Shown here: positions 31,191-41,849 of the stretch, in pieces | Numbering within the stretch: the first letter of the stretch is position 1 | Layout of the letters: every line of letters begins with the position of its first letter | Source of the DNA: Blastobasis lacticolella | Lineage: Eukaryota; Arthropoda; Insecta; Lepidoptera; Blastobasidae | DNA: 64,000 nt | Direction of reading: 5' to 3' | Assembly (NCBI GenBank): GCA_905147135.1 | Contig: LR990039.1 | Location: 31,493,708-31,557,707, forward strand | Translations under genes and position numbers: made by a program | The notes under the pieces: generated by a model | What the model saw: the letters and a program-made list of their open reading frames with translations, nothing else | What the model was told of the DNA's origin: nothing | The model's database searches: none

Positions 31191-32487
31191 CGAGGGGGGG
31201 GTCAAAAAGTTCGCGGAATGGAGGGGATAGCGGGGGGTGAGGGACCTGCCGCAGGTAGTATCTAATGAGCAACTCTTTGTGAGTATATATGCTAAGTTTG
31301 AACCTGATTGTGTCAATAACCTTTGACCTGTCGTCGATCAAACAAGTGAATACGGAAGAAAAACTTGAACATGGAAAAAATCGAGTTTCGTGCCGTCATA
31401 AAGTTCCTCACTAAGCAAGGAAAACCACCTCAGAAAATTATGGAAGAAATGTTATCAGTATAAGGGGACTCTTGCCCTGGGAAAACCATGGTGTACAAGT
31501 GGAATAGCCTTTTCAAGCAAGGCAGAGAGTCTCTTGAAGACGACCCTCGCTCAGGACGGCCGATTGAGGCCACCACCTCAAACATCGTTGAAAGAGTAGA
31601 GAATCTTATACTGGAGGATACTCGTTTGAAGAAGAAACAATTTGCAGAAATGGTTGGAGTATCACCTACAACCATTTTAAATATTCTACACGACAATCTT
31701 GGGATGTCAAAAGTCAGCGCAAGATGGGTGCCAAGAATGCTCACACCACCACAGAAACAGCTGCGCGTCGAGTATTCAAAGGAGTTTTTAAACCTCTGTA
31801 GCGCCGACAAGGAAGGAATTTTTGCAAGACTTGTTACTGCAGATGAAACTTGGGTTCATCATTATGAGCCTGAGTCGAAGCAAGAGTCTATGCAGTGGCA
31901 TAAAAAGGGTCAGCCCCCCCCTAAGAAATACAGGGTGTCACAATCGGCTGGACAAAATCATGGCAACTGTTTTTTGGGATACAGAGGGTATTTTATTGAT
32001 AGATTATAAAGATAAGGGTGTTTCTATAACGGGAGAATACTACGCTAATCTACTGAGACAATTAAAAGAAGCAATCAAGGAGAAAAGGCGGGGAAAGTTG
32101 ACAAAAGGTGTGCTGCTTTTGCATGACAACGCACCGGTACACAAGAGCCGCGTTGCGATGGCTGCCCTTCATCACTGTGGCTTCGAAATGTTAAACCATC
32201 CTCCCTATAGTCCAGACTTAGCCCCCTGTGATTATTTTTTATTTCCCAAATTAAAAAAAGAGCTTCGTGGGAAGAAATTTTCCGATGATGAAGAAGTCAA
32301 GTCGGCGATTTCGGCCTATTTTGAGGACAAAGACAAATCATTTTTTTTCGACGGTATTAATAAGTTAATAGAGAAATCTGAAAAATGTATTCGACTTAAG
32401 GGGGAATATATTGAAAAAGAAAAATAGTACAGTATTTTATTTCACCCCCCTTCTCCTCCGTTCCGCGAACTTTTTGACCCCCCCTCG
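31191..32487 (+). mobile_element. mariner element, full length, two lesions
   Basis: 1297 bp between duplicated TA dinucleotides (31189-31190 and 32488-32489), with terminal inverted repeats CGAGGGGGGGTCAAAAAGTT (left, with one extra G) extending to about 35 bp. The transposase starts at ATG 31371 and ends at TAG 32425-32427. Motifs: R-P-I-E-A after a helix-turn-helix region, T-A-D-E-T-W-V-H-H-Y (first Asp, about 31842), L-H-D-N-A-P-V-H (second Asp, 32125) and Y-S-P-D-L-A-P-C-D-Y (third Asp, 32230). The last two are 34 residues apart, the mariner DD34D pattern. A TAA at codon 31 (31461-31463) and a one-base frameshift near 31950 inactivate it. It sits inside the Harbinger fossil. Confidence 0.95.
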
Positions 32488-33084
32488 TAACTATGAAATC
32501 TCGCTATAATTTGAGCAAGACACAGGTACTTTACAGTTTCGCAGTGCACGTATGCACCGATGGACTACAGGCCTTAAAGTGCAAATTATACTTTAATAAC
32601 GGTTTTTATTCTAGTGGTCAACAGCCTTCATAAAGTGCTGCTGATGGAGTGAATTCTCTAATATTACTGGAGTTGGAACTGTCACCATTATTACCACCAC
32701 CGCGTGAGGTGATAATTACTCAAGGACCATCAGCAACACCACAGGATAGTCCTCTCCAATCTCCTGAAGCGCCACAGTCAGCCGAACAGTCAGCCGAACA
32801 TCCAGCCGAAGAGCCAGCCGAACAGCCAACCGCACCAGCAGCACCCCCCCTGTCGCGCCAGCGTCGAGAGCCGCCAATGTCCCAGGAGGCCGCAAGACGG
32901 GCCCTCGTCAGGGCCTCACAACAAAGGGCTGAGGCTGCCACCAGAAGCAGCCAAGCATTAGAAAGGATGGCGCATGGAATTAGCAATATTCAGCTCACTT
33001 TAGAACGTATTGAAAGGTTGATTGGCGTATGACGTCACATAGGTAGAGGAGAAGCACTTTAAATATTGTAGATAGGACATTTTT

Positions 33085-33170
33085 CAATTTCAATTTCAAT
33101 TTATTTAGCATTCCATGTGTTTTACAAAGTAGTAATAGTAATTTTACATAATACAAAATTATATAATGGG
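33085..33170 (-). mobile_element. LINE 3' UTR with (CAATTT)n, antisense
   Basis: A short CAATTT repeat then TTATTTAGCATTCCATGTG...TTTTACAAAG, like the antisense tail and 3' UTR of a LINE. No coding part. Confidence 0.35.
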
Positions 33171-33424
33171 TATCAACATGGACCCGGATCGGGCACAGCA
33201 TACTGGTAGAGAGGAGGCACTTGTTTTTAAATAATATAATTTCAAAATTATATTATAGAATATAATATTACTAATAGATATTATAATATATTTTACTGAA
33301 AGAATAATAATAATAATAATGCCGATGCTGTGTGGCATAGCCTAACCTTGTATATTGTAAAATACATAATAATGAAAAAAGTGTTCCGATGTATAAGATC
33401 TAAGAGGATAGCCTGCGCTGGTTC

Positions 33425-33640
33425 GGCTAGGGAATTGGGGGATACAGGTGTCTAAACCCGCCGAAATCAGGAAAGAGATCCCGTCGGACGCCCAGAAAGC
33501 AGAAAGTCGGACGCGAGAGCCAACGGTTTACGACGGGAGGATGCCGAAGACCGGGCGAAAGGGGAGAAGATTCTTCTTGTCCCCTTCCCTTTACTTCTGT
33601 AAAGCAGACCCTGACATAAGCCGGCATAGAAGCTAAGATA
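33425..33640 (+). pseudogene. RTE-type 3' end
   Basis: Frames give A-E-I-R-K-E-I, then the phrase AACGGTTTACGACGGGAGGA-GCCGAAGACCGGGCG (coding for the last residues of an RTE-type polyprotein), and the non-coding GCAGACCCTGACATAAGCCG terminus. Same family as the fragment at 58480-58605. Confidence 0.5.
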
Positions 33641-33741
33641 TTGTTGACTCATATACTCCGTAGACCCTGTAGGGCTGCTTGTTAAACTTTCATAATAATT
33701 TTAGAACATTAAAATTACAACGTAGAAAAAATATCACTTAC

Positions 33742-34192
33742 TCGGCTTTTATTATATGTATAACGTTTCTGGTCACTGTCCGGGAAGTGTATATTGAGGC
33801 TAGCTGTTATTTGTGCAGTTGCAGATGAGACAGTTTGCTGTGCCATAAATTGTCCCCAGCTATTACCCCCCGAGGTGCTGGTATGAGCCTGTAGCGAAGA
33901 ATGACAGCGCAGTCAGAACCTAAAAATAGGCAAAAGTTGTAGTGGTACTATGAAATACACTTGTTATTAAGGCAATAAAAAGCTCGTAGGTATTTTACCT
34001 TAGTCTCTACAGTTAAATCGGTGGCTTTCGGTAGACCAAGAATGGGCCTCAGCTCGTCACATGAATTATGTGTGAGGTCCTTCGTAAGGGGTCACACTCG
34101 TCAAGCAACCGCATTCGACATAGTTTTGTCTCTTGATATGCTGCTGAAACACTGCTATCACCTTCAAGAAACTCGTAAACTTCGTAAGCCAC
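33742..34192 (-). pseudogene. HARBI1-like Harbinger transposase, N-terminal exons
   Basis: Two minus-strand exons. Exon A (34192 down to 33999) contains V-A-Y-E-V-Y-E-F-L-E, then in another frame D-E-L-R-P-I-L-G-L-P-K-A-T-D-L, ending E-T-K at a GT donor. Exon B (33919 down to 33742) begins V-L-T-A-L-S-F-F-A-T-G-S-Y-Q-H, a hallmark of HARBI1-type transposases, then after a one-base slip in a G run N-S-W-G-Q-F-M-A-Q-Q-T-V-S and I-H-F-P. It joins exon A in phase (E-T-K-V-L-T-A-L) and ends at GTAAGT. The DDE catalytic exons are missing; RTE debris lies where they should be. It faces the Myb/SANT ORF convergently, as the two ORFs of one Harbinger element. Confidence 0.72.
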
Positions 34193-34219
34193 CTAAAAGA
34201 ACATCACAGTTATAGTATA

Positions 34220-34610
34220 GAAGAGGTATGCGTAAATTATTTCTAAACATTATCGATAATAATTACACTTACTTTTTGGATTAAAATAACAAATATTTTG
34301 CAATTTAAGTTTAAAATCTGCAAAGATGTGCCCACAGAGAAAAGATAAAACTGCATTTTAAATCTGCCACGAATGTTTAAAGTTAAAATTGAAAAAAGAC
34401 AGCAATTTTTTTTTTCTTTTTTTTCTTGCGTAAAAGAGATACGAGTACCTACCTCCTAAAAAACAATCCAGACGTGTTCGTTTTTTTTTCAAGTTGACAC
34501 TTTCCTTTCTCGCCTCTTTTTAACTTGTATTAGTTTGAAATCGTCATTTTCCTACATCGGCTTTTTCCTTGCAGATCTCTTTTTCTCGTCTTATTTTAAA
34601 TTGATTCTAT
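34220..34610. other. no gene seen
   Basis: Poly-T rich; nothing recognised. Confidence 0.4.
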
Positions 34611-34612
34611 TT

Positions 34613-34680
34613 TTAACTTGCTGGCCCGACGCGACTTTACTCGCGTTGTGTCCTATCCCCTACTTTAGCCCTATCCTACC
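34613..34680 (-). mobile_element. Helitron-like terminal remnant, antisense
   Basis: TGGCCCGACGCGACTTTACT-CGCG then CTACTTTAGCCCTATCCTAC parallels the termini at 10671 and 16663, diverged. The terminal ACTAGT is not preserved. Confidence 0.35.
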
Positions 34681-34682
34681 CT

Positions 34683-34945
34683 TATCATATCAACCGAAAG
34701 CCCCCACTGCTGGGCATAGTATGAGATCTCCACACAGGCTGGTGCTGTGCCTTCCGCACCCGGCTGATGCCCGCGAACTTTGCGGCCATTACCCCTACCC
34801 TGCTCTACCAACGCCGTCCAAGACGCCGCTGTCCCGAAACTCCTCAAAGAGCACCACTCCGTTGTCCACAGTTGATTAGTTTATAGTTTCGGGACCTGTT
34901 GCCTCTCTTTGAGCATTTTGCAGGAACGCCATTTCCACAAAACGC
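34683..34945 (-). pseudogene. internally deleted RTE element, antisense
   Basis: On the minus strand, 34945-34800 resembles the endonuclease (A-F-L-Q, then D-N-G-V-V-L-F-E-E-F-R-D, compare 49342-49720). 34770-34683 is the 3' coding end and tail (...CCCAGCAGTGGGGGCTTTCG-GTTGATATG). Everything between, including the reverse transcriptase, is deleted, yet the order matches an RTE element. Confidence 0.6.
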
Positions 34946-35019
34946 TGAAAGACTCGCTTACCATGGTATGGCAACGTCTCGCACAGACCGGCAAATTATG
35001 TAGGGAAAAAAATGTCATA

Positions 35020-35217
35020 CCATGCCACCCCTGCCGCGCACGAGACGAAGAGGCCGGCCCAAGAAGCAATGGCTTGACTTTTTTAGAAGTGACATTCATG
35101 TTAGTTAACAAACTCATCACCAAAGTTCTAGCGAAGACGAAAAGAAGAAGTAGGAAGAGGGACCCCGGGCCGGGCGGTGCGCAAGAGCACAACCGGGATG
35201 AACGCAATGATGATGAA
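35020..35217 (+). pseudogene. RTE-like C-terminal fragment with (ATG)n tail
   Basis: R-G-R-P-K-K-Q-W-L-D-F (about 35050-35085), then a diverged stretch to GACCCCGGGCCGGGCGGTGC, and an end in AATGATGATGAAAAT. This is the C-terminal and 3' end of a second RTE-type lineage. Confidence 0.55.
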
Positions 35218-35219
35218 AA

Positions 35220-36200
35220 TGTTCTTAATAACCTAATATTACATCAAGTATTTAAATATGATAGTAGTAAGGCTCCCTTCCAATGCCTGTTAGACTCGCC
35301 CTTGACCAGTTCTTAAATAGATATTGACTGCACTGACATTTTTGCATGCCAACATTTCCGTTTGACAAGAGTTACAACCGCCTCGTTCCACTTCAGTTAT
35401 TCGTGAGTATTGTTGACAACATTATATTTTAAGGATATTACTATGAATAAAATTACATTTTTGTTTTGAAATCTACATTTTAGTATCATTTTCTGACGAA
35501 GACGATTTATAGAAGACGAATCATCATGTCATGTCATCTTATCAATACATGATTTAGATGTTGAAGTAATTCTTGTTGGTTCGAAAATTGTAGTTCATTT
35601 TCTGTCGATAAAAGTTTGTGCTGAAACTCAAGTACCTTATTCTTTAGCTATCATTAAAACTCTCTAGATCGGGGCAACTTCTTTTACATTTTTCTATTAA
35701 TTTGCTTCAAACATATAAAAAAATTTACAAACAAAAATCACAACAATTAGAAAAAATATTTTGTTTAGCGGGAAAATAATTCCATGCAGCGCAGTTCACT
35801 GACCCTCAGCGGTATTCAACCAACTAAACGTGCCCGACCAGAAAATAAAAAATAAAGTGTAGGTATAATGATTAAAAACTTTTCAATAAATACTTTTTTA
35901 TTTATTTTATAGACGACTGTTTACGAGTACGTAATTGTAACGTTAAGCTATGAGAGTAGATAAATTTAATTAAAGGCGAGGAGACCCGAGAATACAAAAG
36001 ACCCCGCCAATTTTAGACTCAATCACGCACATTGGCGTTCTTGTACGTTCCACGTTTACACCAACTGACCATCATTAATGCAAAAACGTGATTTCGATAG
36101 TTAAAAAAAATTCTTCGTTTCAGTTATTTTGACCACCGTTGAGCAAAGTTGTGCTTCCGTCCTACTCCGATAAAAAAATATTTTGTGTTCTTATTCGAAT
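35220..36200. other. no gene seen
   Basis: AT-rich, nothing recognised on either strand. Confidence 0.4.
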
Positions 36201-36203
36201 ACA

Positions 36204-36330
36204 GATTCCAGATTACAGATTTGAATTCCAGATACGGATTCCGAATTCGGGTTTGGATGCCGGATTCGGATTCCGGATTCCGGAATCAGATACCGGATTG
36301 GGATTCCTGATTCAGATCCCGGATTTACTT
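36204..36330. repeat. degenerate GGATTCC-type minisatellite
   Basis: About 125 bp of short, imperfect repeats of the form CGGATTC / CAGATTC / CGGATTT, giving a repetitive peptide in every frame. An unstable simple sequence, not a gene. Confidence 0.8.
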
Positions 36331-36339
36331 CAGTCCTAT

Positions 36340-36480
36340 AAATTCATCATCATCATCATCGAAGCGTTTATTCCGGCTTACGCCAGGGTCCGTTTTTCGA
36401 CTTAAACTTCTTCCGTCGTGCTTACAGGTAGTATACATTTTTTTTCCAGTAAGTTCTTTTGAGGTACGGAACCTTAAAAA
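36340..36480 (-). mobile_element. RTE-type 3' terminus, antisense
   Basis: A (CAT)n end, GCGTTTATTCCGGCTTACGC, CAGGGTCCG, then ACTTAAACTTCTTC and the GAGGTACGGAACC block shared with 2268-2380. Confidence 0.6.
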
Positions 36481-36574
36481 CTTCGGGACCTGATCTGAGT
36501 CACAAATACAATAAATAAAGAATTCCCCACTTTTTTAGCATCATCTAGTAATTTTTACTCGAAATTTACACAAA

Positions 36575-36854
36575 AGTAATAAAGCCTAATTATGAGAAAT
36601 TAGCATGAATCATCTTTACTTGTGCGTCGTAGGTAATTCCAACTGATTTTTTAAATTTTTCTCGTTAATTTTATAACATTTGACCACATTTTTAATAATT
36701 TTTATCAAGGAAAAATACGTGTTATCGGTACGAAATGGCGGCGCGTTGTAAGACCTGATGAGTGTACGTCATATACAACAAAGAATTTTGTCACACCTTG
36801 CATGCACCCCATCTCTTTAAGGTACGATGGATTCTGTTTTTTTTTTCATTTCTG
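36575..36854. repeat. dispersed repeat family E, copy 2
   Basis: Uninterrupted counterpart of 6530-6960. Where copy 1 continues, this copy ends at TTTCTGTGCGAG and the mariner remnant begins. Confidence 0.7.
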
Positions 36855-37878
36855 TGCGAGGGTTATCATATAGAGAAACGCACTCAAAATTTAAACAGTG
36901 TTTTTGGGGAATCAGCTGCATCACTTACCACAATCAGTTACTGGTTTCGTCAATTTAAACGTGGACAGAGCGACCAGCGAACCAGGACGACCGCCAACGG
37001 TAGTCACTCTAGAAAATATCATCAGGGTGGAGTGGCTAATCAAAGCATGTCGTAACAGCGTGAGATTCAACATGAACTGGGGGTTGGATCCCAGGCAGTG
37101 TCTACCATTTTACATGATTATCTTGAAGTTAAGAATAATTATATTACTCAGGAGCAAAAAGATCGACGTGTAGACAGGTGCCATTTTATGCTACATAAAT
37201 TTGACGAAGGTAACTCACAAGAGGTGACATACATCGAGACATCCGACGAGTCTTGGATATATAGTTACGACCCGCTTACGAAACAGCAATCGACGGATTA
37301 GGTGTTAGAAGAAGACGATTTACCAACTAAAATAGTTCGCGGTCGGAGCATCAATAAAAAAATGGTGGCTGTTTTTTTTCGACGGAGTGGAATCCCCTTA
37401 GGAAATCGTAAAACGTTTAATAGCCAAAGGTATAGCGAAGTTTGCCTGCCGCAAGCCTTCCAGGAGCTGAGCGTCGATCGTCCGAGGAGTTGAACGCGGG
37501 GTATAATTTTTCACTAAGACAACGCTCCTGCTCACACGGCTGCCAGTACCATCGAGTTTTTAACAAATTCAGGTGTGCAGCTACTACCACATCCTCCCTA
37601 TAGTCCTGACCTGGCTCCGTGCACTTTTTTTATTTCTCACACTGAAGTAATCATTGCGGCGACGAAAATTTGCGACGGCGGATGAAGCAGTAGACGAATT
37701 TAGGCGCCTTCTTTTCGACCTTCCACGAGAACATTTTTTTTTCTTGTTTTGAATACTGGTTCAGTCGAATACATAAGTGCATACATGATGCAGGAGAATA
37801 CTTCGAATAAATCTAAATAAACTTTTATAATATTTCTATCAATTTATGTTTAGCTAAAAATTTATGGACCATCCCACG
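36855..37878 (+). pseudogene. mariner transposase remnant, second lineage
   Basis: Fragments in several frames: T-I-S-Y-W-F-R-Q-F-K-R-G, then D-E-S-W-I-Y-S-Y-D-P-L-T-K-Q-Q-S-T (first Asp, about 37245), K-K-M-V-A-V-F-F, a damaged H-T-A-A-S block, and P-H-P-P-Y-S-P-D-L-A-P (about 37590-37620). The right terminus has GGACCATCCCACG before TA (37879-37880). The left inverted repeat is gone. Many stops and shifts mark it as older than the mariner at 31191, and the sequence is clearly different. Confidence 0.8.
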
Positions 37879-37880
37879 TA

Positions 37881-39535
37881 CTGCAAATAAATATAAAAAA
37901 TACTGTAAATATTATGAAAGCGGTATCAAGTCAGTGTAAAAGAATGCCGAATATGAAATACATAAATGAAAACTCAAATAAAACAAAAGCCACCTGGAAT
38001 ATTATAAAACAAAGCACAACACAAACAAATAACTTATTCGAAACCGTAAATTATATTAAAGTTTACAATAAAATTATTACAGATCCTATTGAAATGACAA
38101 GTTTTTTCAATAACCACTATATAAATAATTGTAAGACAGTCGGGACTCGTAGATCTTTTAAACATATAGGCAAATCAAATTGTCATTCTATATTCTTGTC
38201 TCCGGTTACTACTAAAGAATTAAAGACAGTTGTCAAAGGGTTAAAGAATAAAAATAGCGTGGGATATGATAATATAGCGGAGCCACTAACTTATATCGCA
38301 AATGTTATTCCTGAGACAGGTATCATCCCAGACATGCTGAAGAAGTCTCATATTAAACCCTTGTACAAAAAAGGAAGTCGATTCGATATAAATAATTTTA
38401 GGTCGATTGCTTTTAACTAACTTCTCAAAAATATTTGAAAAGATAATTTTTAATAGGTAAATATATTTTACAGATAAGCACAACATAATAAATATAAACC
38501 AATTTGATTTTCAAAAGGGTAAAAATACTACGTCAGCCAACTTCAGATTTTTAAAGAAGTTTGGGAAGCAGTAGATCGTAGACGTCCGTGTATTGGACTT
38601 TTTTTGGATCTGAGTAAGGCCTTTGACAGTGTATCTCATAATATACTCTTTAAAGAGCTTCATCACATAGGAATTCGTGGAATTGCTTGAGTTTGTTTGA
38701 ATCATACCTCTCAAACAGAGTCCAAGCTACAGTTTTAGATAAATTTAATAAACTAACCAAGGTGGTAGAAAAATTACAATCGTAGTTTAAAAAGGTAACA
38801 GTAGGCGTCCCACAAGGATGTATACTTGGTCTACTATTGTTTCTAATTTATATAAACGAATTGTCATTAACTATAGGCCATATATGCATAATCTTTGCTG
38901 ATGACGCATCTATATTTGTTAAAGATCTTCATAGTGGACCTCCAAATTAATGTAACAGATACACTGGGAAAAGTAGTAGATTGGCTTTCTTCTAGAGAGG
39001 CTTTCTCTTTTTAAAGAGAAGTTCTTGACGTTGACGTGTATTTATATACTAGAAGTTTGTGTATTTGTTAACAATAATAGTGACAAAAAATGTAACGTCC
39101 ACTTCAAATATAAACACAATTCTTACAAAAAGCTCATATGTCAATGGAATTAAAGTGTACAACAATTTACCAGAACATTTAAAAATGTTAAGTGGAAATA
39201 ATATTAAGACTAAATTGAAAGAATGGTTATTGGATAGGGCTTTTTATAATCTGGAGGAATTTTGGACGAAATAAGACTTCGATATTGTAAATTATAAACT
39301 GACATTCATATTACTATTTTATTCACAATTTTATTTGAATTGGTATCGAAAATGCTATTGTTTGCTATATAGGGTTGCCTGATGAAATTGGTATGAATTT
39401 GACATTTTTGATTTATTATGACTATTACTTTAATATAGTGTGACCGAAATGGGCAAATTGTTGAGACTCACAAATATGATTTGTAATACCTAAATGTATC
39501 TACACAGTTCAGCAATAAAATTATTCTATTCTATT
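37881..39535 (+). pseudogene. LINE (CR1/L2/jockey-like), degenerate
   Basis: Starts right at the mariner end. 37914-38420: a frame with N-S-V-G-Y-D-N-I-A, I-K-P-L-Y-K-K-G-S and N-N-F-R-S-I-A. Then, with shifts, F-G-F-Q-K-G-K-N-T-T-type sequence (about 38510), L-F-L-D-L-S-K-A-F-D-S-V (motif A, about 38600), V-G-V-P-Q-G-C-I-L (motif B, about 38800) and I-F-A-D-D-A (about 38895). 39059-39274 holds the C-terminus (I-K-V-Y-N-N-L-P). The 3' end is AATAAAATTATTCTATTC (about 39515-39535), with an ATTCT-type tail. Part of the region between the palm and the C-terminus is deleted. Confidence 0.82.
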
Positions 39536-39539
39536 CAGT

Positions 39540-40245
39540 TATAACTGACATATTGAACAGCAAGTAAACAAACCAGTTGAAATTATGCTATTATTGATAT
39601 CATCATATAAGAATAATAGTGTTTGGCATTTTTGAAAATAGCCTGCAAATAACCTTAATGCATTTGCAATCCACTTTTGAGGTGACACACCCACAGGTGA
39701 CCCGCTTGCTTGCTCGTTTGTCTCCTTTTACTATGAACAAAAATGTAGTCCACGTACAATTTTTTAAAAATACGCCTTTAATTGTCTAACAAAGCCCCGC
39801 AAGTTCTCGCAACAAACCTACAACTACAACAGCAATGCACATGAGACATGGTTATAGCTCCTCCACTACAATTAGCAAGAAGGTTCAGCAATCTTCCGGC
39901 TATCATATGGATTGATACTGCATTCCGAGATGTGGAGCTCAGCCTACAAATAAAAAATAAATTTTTTGAGCCTATCTAGGGTAAGGCAGCACATTATCCT
40001 ACCCAAAACCAATATAAAAGGAGCTAGTATACTAACTGCCTTCCGAATTACCCCATCAACCACATTTTTTTTACCACTGCTTGCCTACTTAATGTAGTTT
40101 AGTTACCTGTATAAAAGACTGTAACAACTATGTAACTAAATGTCATTAACAAATTTACACAGATAATATTTACTGTACATTTTATTTGTTACATTACCTA
40201 CTAGATATTATTGTCAACATATATATACCTAAGTATAACACTGGA
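39540..40245. other. no gene seen
   Basis: Nothing recognised. Confidence 0.4.
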
Positions 40246-40248
40246 ATG

Positions 40249-40710
40249 TGTGTCTCAAGACGAAGGTCTTTGACCAATGTGTGTTACCAGTGATGACTTA
40301 CGGATCTGAAACGTGGCCACTCACTATGGGCCTTATAAGAAAGCTCACTGTTGCCCAAAGGGCAATGGAAAGAGCTATGCTCGGAGTTTCTTTGCGCGAT
40401 CGAGTCAGAAATGAGGAGATCCGCAAGCGAACCAAGGTCACCGACATAGCTGTAAGGATTGCCAGACTGAAGTGGCAGTGGGCAGGGCACATAGCTCGAA
40501 GAACAGATGGCCGATGGGGCAGTAAAGTTCTCGAGTGGCGACCACGTACCGGTAGACGCAGCGTGGGTAGGCCTCCTACAAGGTGGACCGACGACCTGGT
40601 AAGGATCGCAGGTACCAGCTGGATGCGGAAAGCACAGGACCGGTCTTTGTGGAGATCTCTGGGGGAGGCCTATGCCCAGCAGTGGGCGTCTTCTGGCTGA
40701 TATGATGAAC
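40249..40710 (+). mobile_element. RTE element, 5'-truncated, intact C-terminal frame
   Basis: An uninterrupted frame of about 150 codons to TGA at 40698-40700: C-L-K-T-K-V-F-D-Q-C-V-L-P, V-M-T-Y-G-S-E-T-W, A-M-E-R-A-M-L-G-V-S-L-R-D-R, L-K-W-Q-W-A-G-H-I-A-R-R, R-S-V-G-R-P-P-T-R-W-T-D-D, then ...A-Q-Q-W-A-S-S-G. The tail is CTGATATGATGA. It ends with the sequence of the lepidopteran RTE group. The intact frame suggests a recent insertion; the 5' truncation means it cannot move on its own. Confidence 0.9.
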
Positions 40711-40714
40711 ACTG

Positions 40715-41390
40715 GAATTGTCAATTTTTTGATCTAATAAAAAGGCGAACTGTACCTACTACCTACACTAAAGAGTTTAAACAAATTTTTACGTCTTTTT
40801 TCCCATACTTAGGTAGGTAGGTAAGTTATCGGCCGCCTCTCGTAGGCTTCCCACCACGTCTTTCCCAGCTTTTCCCAGCTCTCAACTATATCCCTTTTCA
40901 AATGCTGGATTTTGTTTCAAATTATATCATCGGTAACCTCGACAGATGCAATTAGGTCCAAACTGTAATTACTTTATTGGTGATGGTCGGATTCCGGTCA
41001 CGCTCCGCGGTACGTCGAAATTACTCAACGCTATCCCTGGAATTTCTTCCCGCCGTATCTACCTCCCATTCTATTGAAGCACTTAATAAAGGATGGATGT
41101 CTTTTATTTTGCTGCGTATTTCTTAATACCGAACCTTCTACCAACCCGGTGTTATTAGTTTTATGTTGAAAAAAAACGACGTACAAAAACTAAAAACCCC
41201 GACTGAAATAAAACTGAAAAGTAAGCAATAAACAAGCAGATTGTTGAAAGAATTAGTAGTGAGTATACAACGCAAATATTAGTTTAATTAAAACGTAAAG
41301 GCAGGCACAGGCAGGACCTATTTTAATGACCCCAGGTGTATTTCGTATATACCTACTCAATATTTATAATAATAGATTAGTTCCTCATCA
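40715..41390. other. no gene seen
   Basis: Nothing recognised; TTTTCCCAGC is doubled at about 40863-40880. Confidence 0.35.
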
Positions 41391-41392
41391 AA

Positions 41393-41634
41393 GCCCAAAA
41401 CAGTCCACAGGACTTAAAGCCTTTCCCACGAAAAGGGAGGTTATTGCCATAATCCCCACGTTTGGGTTGGAGATCGCAGTGTTATAAATAGAACAATGGA
41501 GAACACACCTGCCCATTTTCCAGCCTACGGAAACTCTTAGATATTTTGCCACAAAAACAATAGTCGCCTTGTACGACACCCACGAGTGTAAGGGGTTGGT
41601 GCTATTTATTCTATTCTGCCGAACACCACACGGC
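41393..41634 (-). mobile_element. (GAT)n-tailed SINE, near full length, diverged
   Basis: Antisense copy from CATCAAAGCCCAAAACAGTC to ...TGCCGAACACCACACGGC, with small internal deletions. It covers both ends of the element and is older than the 44305 copy. Confidence 0.85.
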
Positions 41635-41849
41635 GGATTGGTTATGGCATGGGAACTTGGTATAATATGAAATTGGTCCCCGTTTGCTTCAAAATTATAA
41701 TTAAACATTTAAATTAATTAAAAAATGTAATTCATTTTAAAATAAAATTTGGTGTAATGATCAGTATCATATGGCTGAAATCAGTCGTAAACTGTTCGCC
41801 TCTTCGTCCACAATGAGAAGATTGCGTAATTTCTCTACACGCACACAAC

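Larger units (their letters stand above)
30126..33032 (+). pseudogene. Myb/SANT-like ORF of a PIF/Harbinger element, interrupted
   Basis: Three coding blocks. Block 1 (about 30126-30492): a Myb/SANT-like start (G-R-Q-Q-D-L-L-W-E-F-L, H-A-K-E-R-S-M-R-K-W-K-E-I, L-N-S) ending Q-Q-G-W-S-K at a GT donor (30493). An 83-nt intron ends TTTTCAG (30575). Block 2 (30576-30756): Y-W-V-D-M-K-T-K-L-K-K-R, G-G-G-P-S, L-T-D-I-E-K-T. Block 3 (about 32652-33032): a Pro/Ala/Glu-rich tail with S-A-E-Q and P-A-E-Q repeats, R-Q-R-R-E-P, and a coiled-coil-like end to the stop. Such Myb/SANT proteins accompany the Harbinger transposase and bind element DNA. Here block 1 is split by a copy of block 3, a mariner lies in the second intron, and the block 3 start is out of frame. 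Presumed inactive. Confidence 0.7.

Noticed and set aside
32720..32986. Antisense Cys/Ala-rich open frame
   Set aside because: Mirror of the S-A-E-Q/P-A-E-Q repeats of the sense Myb/SANT tail.
33427..33652. Overlapping open frames on both strands
   Set aside because: Both come from the RTE-type 3' end; the GC-rich segment opens several frames at once.
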